Below the pieces are notes generated by a model, which was not told the origin of the DNA, made no database searches, and worked only from the letters and a program-made list of their open reading frames with translations. This document shows positions 23,111 to 33,279 of a stretch of 64,000 nt of DNA, in pieces. The position numbers and the translations under genes are program-made. Where the stretch lies: positions 6,014,001 through 6,078,000 of the forward strand of contig JAULSN010000003.1 in NCBI GenBank assembly GCA_033439765.1, given 5' to 3'. How positions within the stretch are numbered: position 1 is the stretch's first letter; the number at the start of each line of letters is the position of its first letter. This stretch comes from Lasiosphaeria ovina (taxonomy: Eukaryota; Ascomycota; Sordariomycetes; Sordariales; Lasiosphaeriaceae).

Positions 23111-23759
23111 ATGGCGGTTTATACCCGAAACAGCACTTGCGTCGGATCTATGCTCAGCAGCAAAGAAGCGCGAGACGCGACTCCAATCCCCATCAACATC
23201 CCGCCGTCTAACGTGTGTTTTCTCATGGCGCGAGACAGCGGCCCAGACTTGTGCCGAACCCTTCGTTAACATTGTTCCGCAGCTCGACGAGATCAAAAAA
23301 GACTGCGACTCGTTCACGTTCGACGCGTTCACCTCTGACGACGCGTGGGAGCTTGGCCACCTGCTCCATGCGCGGCTGGCACTGCTGGCCGGCACGCCGA
23401 CGCTCATCTCCATCTCGCTGGCCAACAGCAGCCAGGTCGTGTTCCAGTGCGTCAGCGGCCCGGGCACGGCGCCGGACAACGAGACGTGGGTTAAGCGTAA
23501 GCGGAACAGCGTGCTCCGCTGGGGCTGCAGCACGTGGTTCCTGCACTGCAAGTACGGCGGTGACGAAGAGGCGTTCCGGCTCAAGTTCGGCATGAGCGCC
23601 GAGCAGGCCAGCCAGTACGCCATCCACGGCGGCGCCGTCCCCATCCGCGTCCGCGGCGTCGAGGGCGTCGTGGCCGTCGTCGCCGTCAGCGGGCTCAAGC
23701 AGGCCCAGGACCACGGCGTCATCGTCGACGTGATCAGGGAGAACTGGCATCTCGTGTAA
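23111..23759 (+). CDS. HbpS-like / UPF0303 (DUF336) protein
   Basis: Model: exon 1 23111-23212, a 70-nt intron 23213-23282 (donor GTGTGT, branch TTAAC, acceptor CCGCAG), exon 2 23283-23759, giving 192 residues. Exon 2 carries the family pattern: AWELGHLLHARLALL, LISISLANSSQVVFQC, PDNETWVKRKRNSVLRW, then HGGAVPIRV and VAVSGLKQAQDHGVIVDVI. This fold is shared with bacterial heme-binding HbpS and with UPF0303 proteins of bacteria and fungi. Its reaction in fungi is not established; heme or flavin-like ligand binding is a family guess. The intron is needed because exon 2's frame has no ATG upstream, only GTG. The exon 1 sequence ending PIPINIPPSN flows well into LDEIKKDCDSF, but exon 1 is short and less certain. 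Confidence 0.85.
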
Positions 23760-24049
23760 TCAAGGCGGACGAGTTCTCCTGGGCAGGGTGGCCGAGGGTG
23801 TCGTGAAGAGCAAGACATTGCTAGCACTCGGGATTTTGTGCTTCTCAAGGAGGAGGTAAACTTTTTGGTATATGCTCTTAAAACAAAACAAAATGACTCA
23901 AGATCCGCTGCCAATGCCCCTGACTCCGTGCTAGACCTAAACCTCCCATCCCAAGCCAGCCCATTAGATATGTAGAATAATACAAAACTGACACTTGACC
24001 GCCGCGCCCCTTCATCACAAGCACACAATCTCTAGGGTATACTACCTTA

Positions 24050-25164
24050 CTAGTACCTTAGCCCAGACCGACTCGGCTTCTCTGGGTTCTCAGACCGCGT
24101 CTCATAGACGGCAAGCTCTTCGCTCACGTCAACCCTCCCGAGGTCTCCCGTGGGGATGACTGCCGGCGCCGGCGCCAGGCTGGTTGTGGACGTCTCTCTG
24201 GCCGCGTACGCCGGCAGATTGATGGCTGCCGGAGACACGTGGTAGCCGCGCGGCCGGGCGGTCCCCTCGGGGCCGACGCCGTCGTAGCGCACGACCACCG
24301 TCACAAACGTCTCGTCTGCGTAGTCCTTTCGTCTGATTTCCCGACATGCGAGGATGGATAGGATGAAGTGTATCAGGCTGTCCGGGGCAGGTTAGGACGC
24401 CGCGCATTCATCTTTTGGCGGTGTTCGAATGTTTGAGAGGTTCAAAATGAAAAAACAAGAGAGACTGAAAACGTACAATAGGACCACGGCAAGCGCCATG
24501 GCGGCGATGCCCATGTGGTAGAGCGGCGAGTACTCCATGTTCTGGCCGTGGACGACGACGTACTTCCAGTGGTCGCCCTCCGAGACCCACAGGCACACGT
24601 AGCCGATGACGGCCACGCTCGCCAGGAACAGGCAGATGTGCACGCCGACGTGCGCGCCCGGGTAGATGCCCCGGTGGTCGCGGCGCAGCCACATGGTGCT
24701 GAACTCGAGGCACGGCCATGCGATGGATGCCGCGGCCTGGTTCCGCCATGGTCTGATTAGCCCGGTTCTTTCAGCAACTCGGTTTGGGTTGAAATGACAG
24801 ATGCAAGTGCGATTGAAAAAGGGGAGAGGGTCTAATTGGGCCTAGCCCGTCATTCGCGGATCGGTTTCTGTCTCGACTTTGGACAACTTACCGCGAACCC
24901 TACAAAGGCAACCGATACATGGATCAGCGGCGCCGTGTCGTACGACGCCGCCATTTTGATGCCCAGACCCAGCAGGGCTATTGAGATCAGGGCAGAAAAG
25001 GCCTCTAGGACCGTCCTCGCCGTGAGCCACGACTTTCTAGTGCGCCGCTGCTGCTGTTGCTGCTGCGTACCCGCGCATGTCGCCTGCGCTTGCTGCTGCC
25101 GCTGCCGCTGCTGCCGCCGATCGACCCTGTGGTCTTCAGGGTCTTCTGCTTCCCCAGGCTCCAT
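24050..25164 (-). CDS. Four-transmembrane (MARVEL-like) fungal membrane protein
   Basis: Three exons, 25164-24892, 24736-24477 and 24377-24050, with introns of 155 and 99 nt, keep one frame and give 286 residues. Residues 17-40 are Gln/Arg-rich, coded by CAG-type repeats. Four hydrophobic segments follow: about 52-72 (LEAFSALISIALLGLG), 78-100, 122-143 (HICLFLASVAVIGYVCLWV) and 160-185 (MALAVVLFLIHFILSILAC). The last two exons join inside TM4, which supports the splice choice. The C-terminal 90 residues are polar and probably cytosolic. The four-helix layout with both ends inside recalls MARVEL-type proteins, but no diagnostic motif is visible, so function is unassigned. Acceptor choice for intron 1 (CCAG before GCCGCGGCA) was decided by frame. 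Confidence 0.75.
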
Positions 25165-26469
25165 CGTCGCTCCAGATGGCGTGGGTTAGTGGGCGGGTTG
25201 CGGTGCTGCGGTCGCTGCTCATTCGGCCTGACACAGCAGCAGGGTTCACGTTTCATGTAATTATCTTGGCGTGGAGTTGGAGCGACAGGGAAATGGGCGA
25301 GATGGGTGCTGCAAAGGCGTGGGCAGCTCGTGGTGGCGATGTTTTGCGACGATGCGGTGGATGGGAAAAAATGAAGGTGGATGGGGACGATTGAAAGAAT
25401 GGGAAAGGGAAGGAATAAATCGCAGCTGGGAGGTTTCCGACGGTGTGCTATCGCCGAGCCTTGGCTTTGAGTGTTTGGGAGTTCCAAGGCTCTTGGGAGC
25501 TCTTGGCACCGGCTTGGCTCTGTGGATTTCCGTCTCGCATCATCACTGACTTTTGCTTGGCGTTGACAAAACCAAGGGCTTGGCTGTCAGCATCCGCACC
25601 TGCCTCGCCCCTCGAGTCATGAGTTGGCCCATTGCAGCAGCGCGCGTGAAACAAACGCCAAGTTAAGCTAGTGAACGCCCGTCTAATGACAACACGAGGC
25701 TGCCCTGTTTTTGGTTTAATAATCCAAAGAGCCAATGTTATCCGCTCACATTCAAACGCCCCCGGTCTGCCAAACAGAAATCAAGCCTCTTAATTCCGTT
25801 GGTGCAAGAGTGGGGATTTTGAGTGGCAAAGTCTGGCCAAACAGAACTCTTCAACTCCCTGCAACCCTCAGCAATTCTTCCTTTCTACGGATACCCAACT
25901 AAGTGCGTAAATCCGACTGAATATAGGTGAATTCATTGAGAATAATTAAACGATTGATTCGAGTTTTGATTCTGTCCAATTACCCTTGTCGCCTTGTGGC
26001 ATCTTGTCTTTTGCACAGCCTATTACGCACTAACGTTAGTCTAACCTATTTGAAATCAGTAACTCTAGGCAACACTGACTCAACAGAGCAAAAGAAGCAA
26101 CAAGGAGCTGCCTGAGTGTTAATCTTTCGGCCCGGCCCACGGTCCCACCCACCCCTCGCATGGTCGGAACGATCGCCGGTGCCTGGGATGCAAGTTGTCG
26201 GATCAGTAACGCGCACAAACAAACCGCCGGCGGCCCGCTACCGAGGCCGTATCGCTAGATGACACTCACACTGGCAGGTTTCTCGATCTCAACGGCGCCA
26301 TCGCATCTTTATGGCTATTAATTAGCCGGGGATGTACCCAGGCCACTGGCCTTGTCCTGCTTTGGGTGTCGTCGCCGGCGCCATTTCATGGCAAGCCACT
26401 CATCTTGACACCGACCCAGGTCAGAAAAGTCGGGTCCACCTCCATTAAAGGGAAAGCGGGCGTCGGTGG
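25165..26469. other. Intergenic region, no gene seen
   Basis: This holds the promoter of the four-helix membrane protein and a 1-kb stretch of mixed composition. Frames of 60-160 codons overlap the gene's 5' end and its antisense only. I see no family motif, RNA gene or terminal repeat. Confidence 0.45.
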
Positions 26470-26793
26470 CTATTGTTCATTGGCAAAATGAGTCGTGCCG
26501 GTCGAGCAGGGCACGAGCACCCCGTCGCCGACCTTGAACTGCTCCGTGGCGCCGCCGACCGCGGCCATGATCCCGACAGCTTCTTGGCTCAGACCCCACG
26601 GCGGCGTCGAACTGCCAAAGAAGCCGCGGTCCATGTGCACATCGGACCCGCAAACCCCGGCCGTCTTCATCCCGCATAATGGCGTCCTCGGCAGCCGGAT
26701 CGTCGGCTTGGGCACGTCGCAAACCGCCACCCCAACGGCGTGCACTCCCAGACGACGGCTCTCATCGTCTGGGCGTGTGGCCGTTTCTGACAT
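26470..26793 (-). pseudogene. Truncated zinc-type alcohol dehydrogenase relic
   Basis: From an ATG at 26793 the frame runs 107 codons through the GroES-like start of a medium-chain dehydrogenase: CDVPKPTIRLP, GVCGSDVHMDRGFFG, STPPWGL, EAVGIMAAVG and QFKVGDGVLVP, then stops at 26470. Everything after the N-terminal third, including the Rossmann NAD(P) domain, is missing. The usual GHE zinc-ligand motif reads SQE, so the catalytic His is lost. Between RLP and GVCG the family sequence DAIMR is readable only in another frame, which suggests two compensating single-base indels. This is a dead stub. Confidence 0.75.
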
Positions 26794-28153
26794 GTTGTAG
26801 CGAGTTTCTGGGAAGTCATCGGTTCGGTTTGAGGAGTGATTTGGCAATGAGGGAGTGTGAAAGGTTATGCCAGGATACTTATATGAAGCTTATTATCCTA
26901 TACGGGCGCAACAAAGGCCCCAAATCGCGTCCCGCTGTTCCGCCGTCACCCCAGAGATAAATTTGTTAAAAATACGCTACTGGGTGGCTTGTCACGTTAT
27001 CTCGAGCCTCTGCCTCAACCGCCTCACCTCCGCGACAAAAGGTAAAGGGGTGCTGCGATCACCAGTCCGTAGTCGGTCTGTTGGTCTGGGGAATATGGCC
27101 TCAGAAACTGGTCAGCAAAGGAGATGTATTCCTGAGAAATAATTGAGTCCATATCTGGACTGAAATCCTGGCGGTCTCAGCAGATGATTCGCCACATCAG
27201 GATCCGGGAGTGCTGCCTGACGGAAGTCCGCCAAGCTGGCCTGATGCTGGTTGCCAAGTAAAACGTGGGGTGATTTCATGGCAATCCTAGAGTGATTGTG
27301 ACCCCATCCGATCAAAATCAATGACCTGAAACAACTCGCCTAGAGACGGGGATAAGCGAATTAGGTACTACGGTTTGTAGAAATTCGATATTGATTCACA
27401 ACTAGTTCTAGAACGAGACCTAACCCTCGCGGCGAGTTCATTTATAACAACTCATAACTTCAATCAAGCTACCAAGTACACCATTGACCGTTGACCGTTA
27501 GCAACAAAAGAGAAAAGAGAAGATAAATTTAATACACACGATTAATATAGGAATTGTAATATACATCCTGTTGCACGTGATCTGGATTGACTGAGCATTG
27601 AATTGTTTGATTAAATCGGTCTAAAATACAGGTAAAAATCGTCTTTATATAGCCAACAAGACCTCTGAATATCCCCACGGAAATCCGTATTCCGGCCGGG
27701 CCTTCAGGGCAACCGGAATGCCGTAGACTGAGCGAATCTCCGGTTGTGAGGGACTTGAGGGCATTCGGCGGTAACGTTAAGCTATGGAAGTAAACAGAAG
27801 CTAGGAAAGAGAATGGCTCATTTTGCACACTAGGGTCAATTTTAGGGCGACACATCCATTGCTTAATAAGGTAAGGAGCTACTTAGTCTCCTAGTAAATT
27901 AATATAATAATAGATTTAGGTAAAGGTGGTAATGATAAATAATAAAAAATGGTTTGATGGGTAGGTCCTCAAGCAAGAAGCTGAATGCTTCTATAGTATA
28001 GGCCGAACGAATTAATTAGTCTCAGACGCTCAGCCTCAGTTTTGCCCTTTCGTGTTTTTTTTTTTGGTTTATCCATACCTCTAAACTCCACCACCCCAAC
28101 AAGACGACAAAACACAAACGCGGGCAACTAAGGTACATACCATGTAGAAGAAA
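26794..28153. other. Gene-poor decayed region
   Basis: About 1.4 kb without a supportable gene. The section from about 27,350 to 28,100 is AT-rich with many TA-containing trinucleotides and scattered stops in all frames, unlike the GC-rich exons nearby. It has the look of old mobile-element sequence, but I could not find paired terminal repeats. Confidence 0.45.
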
Positions 28154-29044
28154 TGTCGGAGAGGGGAGTGAACCGACTTCTCTGGGTTGATGCAATATGC
28201 ATCAACCAAAATGACGACAGCGAAAGAGCTACCCAAGTGGCCAAGATGGGTTTTATACAAGCATTGTAGGCGAATTGTCGTCTACCGAGGTCCAGATGTC
28301 GTCAACCCATCCCCTGGCCAATGGTATCCTGTACGGCGCGGTCTTGAAGAGATAGCCACGTTGATGCCCGCCTCCAGCCGATACCAACTGTTCGGCGACG
28401 ATGGCAAAATTAGCCTCCGATCTCTTCTCCAGCGTCGGTACTTTAGCCGGGTCTGGATTATCTAGGAGCTTCTCCTTGCCCGTCAGATCACCATCCAGAT
28501 TAGAGACTTTGAGGTGCTAATCGACGCGTCCAGCTCCAAGTCTCTTCTTCAAAGAAAATACAATGTTGGTCACAGCTGGGAGGATACCGAGACGCCGTGG
28601 CTGCAGTACGCCACACAGGGCCGCTTCCTGGAACTCAACATTTTACAGCTGATGGAGCTCACGGCTAGCTCAAAGTGCTCGGATCCCCGAGACAAGGTGT
28701 TTGGCCTGCTAGGAATGATTCAAGAGGGCCATGGCGTTCCTATCCCGGACTACACGTTGTCGATGAGCCACGTTCTCACCGAGGTCGCTGCCTACTGCGT
28801 GCTGGATGCCCGATGTCCCGAGCTGTTCTACAACGCCGCCGGAGATGAAGCTCATCATCAATCTCCATCTTGGATGCCGGCTTGGACCCAGGATTTGTCT
28901 TTAGGTGACACGGCGCCGGCCAGGAAATGGTTTTCGGTCCCTTCCGCAACTGAGGTGAGGAGACAACTACCAAGTTCTCCCAACTGTTGTCGGATGTTAG
29001 CGCCAGCTTCTACCATGATCTCTTCGAGCTGGACACAGAGATGA
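28154..29044 (+). pseudogene. HET-domain gene relic, N-terminal half
   Basis: The reading begins inside a HET domain with LLWVDAICINQNDDSERATQ (about 28,165-28,225). It shifts frame near 28,250, then continues KHCRRIVVYRGPDVVNPSP and SLLQRRYFSRVWII. TAG at 28463-28465 stands where the family has the Gln of WIIQE, and the frame goes on through ELLLARQ, DPRDKVFGLLGMIQEGHG, YCVLDARCPELFYNAA and SWMPAWTQDL. The start of the domain (the ALSYxWG block) is absent. One frameshift plus one CAG-to-TAG-type stop make it non-functional. HET proteins trigger death of fused incompatible cells; this copy has no such activity as read. Confidence 0.85.
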
Positions 29045-29285
29045 AAGAATAGGATATGGTGGGACCGCCGGCTTAATTACAACGACAATCGTCATTACCC
29101 CAGCGAAGTATAAGTGGATCGCAAAAAGCCCATGGTGCGGAACACGGCGCCTTGGCATGACAATACTATGGTCGACACATCAACAGCGGCCCTGACCATT
29201 AACTTGACCCATCTCGCCACTATCCCCACCTAGCTGGAGTTTGACTGCGAATTCGACGGCATAATGTCCTATCGGGCTATAACCG

Positions 29286-30250
29286 GTGACAGGTGACAAT
29301 AGCAAACCCCTCCGCAATACCCGCAATGGGCATCTCAACGATACCCAGCCCGCCCTCGGAACAATTAACATGTATATTCTCTCTCGTCGCCGTTCTCTAC
29401 ATAAGCTTGTGAAGCCTCTAGACCTATTCGTTTTGGACAGACCGGACACTCCGCCACTCTTCCTCGTCCTGAGATTGAATGATCGTCTCGATGGGTCGTT
29501 CAGGCTCATTGCATGCTGTCACCACGTAATCTTGACCTTCGGCATGTCCCTCACGAGCTCTGATTACGCCTCACAACGATACAACTCTCGCTAGAAGACG
29601 CTTTTTCTCGCTGACCTCTAGAGATCCTTCGACGAGGCCATCCTTGAAATGGCCTACTTCGGCGGGACGTTGGACAAGTTCCCATTCGCGCCCATGGAGC
29701 ACAAGGCAATGGAGAAGATGGACTTTGGCGGGGTGCATAGTCTATTCTCGGGTGTCAAGGGCCGTCACAAGCAATGGCAGGTCTTGCAAGGCTTGCCAAA
29801 AGACGACCGGGAGAGTGATGACAAGACCCCTTCTGCCGTTGCCGCCAGCACGAACACATCTAGTGACAGAGTCAAGTCAGGGCCGGATCTTATCGGCGCG
29901 TACCTAGCCCAAATACATCCAAAGCTCCAGCCGCAGAGACACGAGCACCCGGAGAAGTCACAAGCTAGCCTGTCACTTCGAGTCGCAGCATGTGACCGGG
30001 AGGCCATTGGCATATACGGATACGGGGCACAAATTCCTTGGGGCCTTTCGAGCGTGTTCCCCCAGTGGGGATACGTCAGTGAAGTCAGCGACCGTAGCGC
30101 GTGTAAGTGGGAGCCAGACCGAGGTACTGTTGGTGCGGGGATCTTGAGACCGGACGAGGATATTTACATTTCCACACTCGACATCGACGTGGAGTATCTC
30201 TTCAAGCAGGTGAGGGATTCAGGCATATTTTCGGGATGTCGCACACTATT
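29286..30250 (+). pseudogene. Unidentified coding relic, possibly the C-terminal part of the HET gene
   Basis: One frame carries protein-like sequence with two in-frame TAG codons (29592-29594 and 29619-29621). Before them: TPPLFLVLRLNDRLDGSFRL. After them: SFDEAILEMAYFGGTLDKF, FSGVKGRHKQWQVLQGLPKD, and IYISTLDIDVEYLFKQ ending near 30,210. Reading Gln at the second stop gives a smooth FLADLQRSFDEA, so that TAG looks like a mutated CAG; the original codon at the first is unclear. The order after the HET relic suggests one former gene, but the frame differs and the link is inference. I do not recognise this C-terminal domain. Confidence 0.5.
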
Positions 30251-30578
30251 CGCGAAACAGGCGGCGGTGAAAGCTCGCTGCCACGACAGGATTGCCGGTT
30301 CTCAGCTAGTCCCAGATGGCCACAGAAGCTGCTCGACGCCTTTGGAATTAGTGGAAGTGTTTTCCGGGTTACTATATCTTAAGACGTTATTACGGGTTGA
30401 TTTATACTCTTGTTCCGCTTACCTTTGGTAGAAGATAGCGTTAATATAGTAAGCAAGCAAAATTTAGGGTTATACGGTGTCTGGTATCCGTAGCAGAGGT
30501 TGAGTCTTCGACTTATACGCGTAAGAAAAGAAAGGAGACAATATAACCTCCGGGGTGTCGAGCGAAGTCGACAGCCGG

Positions 30579-31310
30579 CTAAACAAGCTCAAACTCGGAG
30601 GAAACTAGATCGTCCTTCTCCAAAGCCGCAATAGCTTCTCCATGCATCAAGCCTTCAGCATAAGACTCTCCCACAAAAGCGAATCTGTCCCCATCCAGGT
30701 TTCGAAGCAAAACCGGAACGTTGCAGCCAGATAGAACACACACAATATCTCCAGCCTGCGTATTATCTGGCACTAGACCGCAGTATCCGCCCTCACCAAT
30801 CAAGAATTTCCTCCAATAACCCACTTGGTGCATTCTAATGTATACTTCTCCCTTGTCCATCTCGACGCCCGACTCTTCCTCCCTGACTATCTCTCCAGTT
30901 TCGAAAAACAAACTATGCTCATTCCACTGACGACTTGCAGCCGTATAGAAACCTCTGTGATTATCGCCGCGATTCCGGTCTCTATCAAAAACACCTCCAT
31001 AGGCGGCAGTGCAAAATGCATGAGTCCCATCAAATGGTGGGTATATTTTCTTAAGACTTTCTCGTGCTCGGGGCACAAGCGCGTCGAATGTCTCTCGCAG
31101 CCAAGAGATACTCGCATGCGGTGTCTGTGGCTAAAACGATGGTATGTTGAATAAGCTGTGTACCTGGTCGCACCGGACACCCTGGACATAGAGTGTGGCT
31201 CGTTCCGGCCCAAAGGAGAATGTTGCGGGTCTCGAGGCCGACGCAGAGTATATTTCGACACAATCCACGCTAAGTTCTCTAAATGACTTCTTTTCAAACT
31301 CGAGGGTAAA
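30579..31310 (-). pseudogene. HET-protein relic, C-terminal part
   Basis: About 240 codons on the minus strand read ELSVDCVEIYSASASRPATF, LYVQGVRCDQVHSLF, then TAG at 31133-31131, then ISWLRETFDALVPRARESLK, GYCGLVPDNTQAGDIVCVL, GCNVPVLLR and FAFVGESYAEGLMHGEAI. The last block is the typical end of fungal HET proteins. The N-terminal HET domain is absent. The TAG would be Gln if one C-to-T change is reversed. The fragment faces the plus-strand HET relic, so the two cannot be halves of one unrearranged gene. Confidence 0.8.
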
Positions 31311-31458
31311 CTATCATCATGAGCCGTAGGGCAGGAATGGAAAGAAAGAGCAGAGGAGGGTACAGAACAGGAAAAGGGTAGGGCATGGAAAGCAGAGAAG
31401 AAAAAAAATGCTACAGAGAAACTTTCCAGAGAGCACCGTTGCAGACATCACTTCTCTC

Positions 31459-32567
31459 TTAAAGAGGATCGATCAACACCTTGGGGCCCTTTGGAACGAT
31501 CAGCGGCCCCTGCTTCCCCAAGACGACGTGGTGGCGCGTCTTGGCATATCCCTCGCTATAGCGATGGATGTTTGGCGCCGTGGTCTTGTTGAACGCGGCC
31601 CTGAACTCGCCGGCCTCGTCGGCGTCCCAGTACAGCCGGCGGGCCCAGAGGTAGATGTGCGGGTAGTCGTGGCGGATGGACTTGAGGTTGCACATGAAGA
31701 CGGTGTGATAGGCCACGTCGAAGCGGACAATGGTAGTGTAGAGCCGCACGTCGGCCTCGGTCAGGTGCTCGCCGAAGAGGAACCGCCGGCCGTCGGCCAA
31801 GATGCTCTCGACGCGGTCGAGCGCGTCGAAGAGCGGGTACAGGTTCGCCTCGTACGATTCCTGCGCCGGCGAAAAGCCGACTTTATACACGCCGTTGTTG
31901 ATCTTGTCGTAGACCCACTCGTTGAGTTCGTCGATCTGCGCGCGCAGGGGCTCCGGGTAGAGCCCGCCGCCCGGCCGGTTCGATTCTCGGAGGGGTTCCG
32001 GAATCAAGTGGTCGAAGGCGCTGCTGAACATGCGGATGATCTCGGAGCTTTCATTGTTGACAATGGTATGGGTTTTCTTGTCCCAAAGAACCGGCACCGT
32101 GAACCGCCCCGGGAAGTCTGGGTCGACTTTCTTGTAAAGGTCCCGTATGCTCTTGAGGCCGTAGAGGGGGTCCGCCGCGAGAACCCTGCCCTCGCCAGTG
32201 AAGCGCCATCCCTCTGAGCCACCATCGACTTCATACAGATCTACAATGTCCTCCAGACCCTTGATGGTGCGGACAATTATCGTCCTGTGGGCCTAATCAG
32301 GGTGATGTTGTCAGTTTGAGAGCAACCATTTCAGGTAGGCTGTCGCGTCTCACCCATGGGCAGAGTGGCGAGAGATACAGCGCATATCGTCCTTTCTCTG
32401 CCGGGAACTGAGAGTCTGGATCCGCCGAGATAAAGTTGCGAAACGAGCTGGGCGCGCGATTAAAACTCCCGTCCTTGTAAATCGACTGAGTTGGTTCATT
32501 GTCAGTCGCTCCTCACAGGGTGCACACCTGCAAGTTTGACATGGGTGCGGCCTACCTTTTCTGCCAT
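31459..32567 (-). CDS. Glutathionyl-hydroquinone reductase (omega-like GST, Ecm4 type)
   Basis: Three exons: 32567-32556 (only 12 nt, MAEK), 32485-32354 and 32292-31459, with introns of 70 and 61 nt; 325 residues. The catalytic site reads SPLCPWAHR with Cys46, and the CPWAHR block is split by intron 2. The N-terminal thioredoxin-like part continues through [20 protein letters not shown], and the C-terminal helical domain carries [20 protein letters not shown]. These are diagnostic of the Ecm4/Gto group, which reduces glutathionyl-hydroquinones and related thioethers using glutathione. It probably acts in the cytosol in quinone and oxidative-stress detoxification. Length and motifs fit the family. 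The gene is divergent to TRM6 with a 712-bp spacer. Confidence 0.95.
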
Positions 32568-33279
32568 GTTTCTCTTTGGCTGACGAGAGACGCTTTTAAA
32601 TCTCGGCACGAATGAACTGTAGACGTTGAGAGCTGGCAATGGAGCAATGAACCGGGGAATGCTGAGACGCCCCATATAGCTCTAGATAGGCGTCCCCGAC
32701 TTGACGAACATCTCGTCCGAACGAGCGAATCATGTCAAGAATGACGCGATTTTGGACGCCATTAATAATTGAAGAATTTGTAGTGACAAAGCAAATGCAG
32801 AACCCCGCAGTCAAGTCTCGCAGCGGAAGCTCAATCTGCTCCCGGGAGGCGGAACTCGGAAAGAGAATGAGCTACTCGAGAGAGTCCGAGGTGGCGGGGT
32901 TCGGGTGGCCAGATTGTAATTACATATTCCGGACTACTCACCTCGAAAAGACGGGTCCCTCTCCATATTCATAGCTTTCAAGGCCATGCTGTTAGTTCAG
33001 CTCTGTTCTTCAACTTCCAATCTCCAGCAAAGCGGAACACGCAAAGAACATTGGCAAGTTCCATGACGGCCCGAGGGGCTGGCTCACGGTTTTAGTGAGA
33101 TGGGGTACTGTACATCCCTTACCCGTCAAGGTCCCCTCACTGGAACCCACCCCCGCAGACCCCGCATGCAACCTAGCCTTCCTTGTCGCGGCGCAAACTT
33201 TTTAAAATCTCGAGGCTGCGATTCATCCCAGCAAACACGCCGACCTTCTCGTGATAGCTTGGAGACTATCCAAGCAAAG
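32568..33279. promoter_or_regulatory. Divergent promoter region, GST / TRM6
   Basis: 712 bp between two divergent start codons. No gene-like frame. No clear TATA box or known binding site stands out. Confidence 0.4.

Noticed and set aside
31141..31173. A 33-nt intron that would remove the TAG from the minus-strand HET relic
   Set aside because: GTAC...TTTTAG borders exist, but 33 nt is shorter than any other intron in the window (minimum 53), and the N-terminal HET domain would still be missing.
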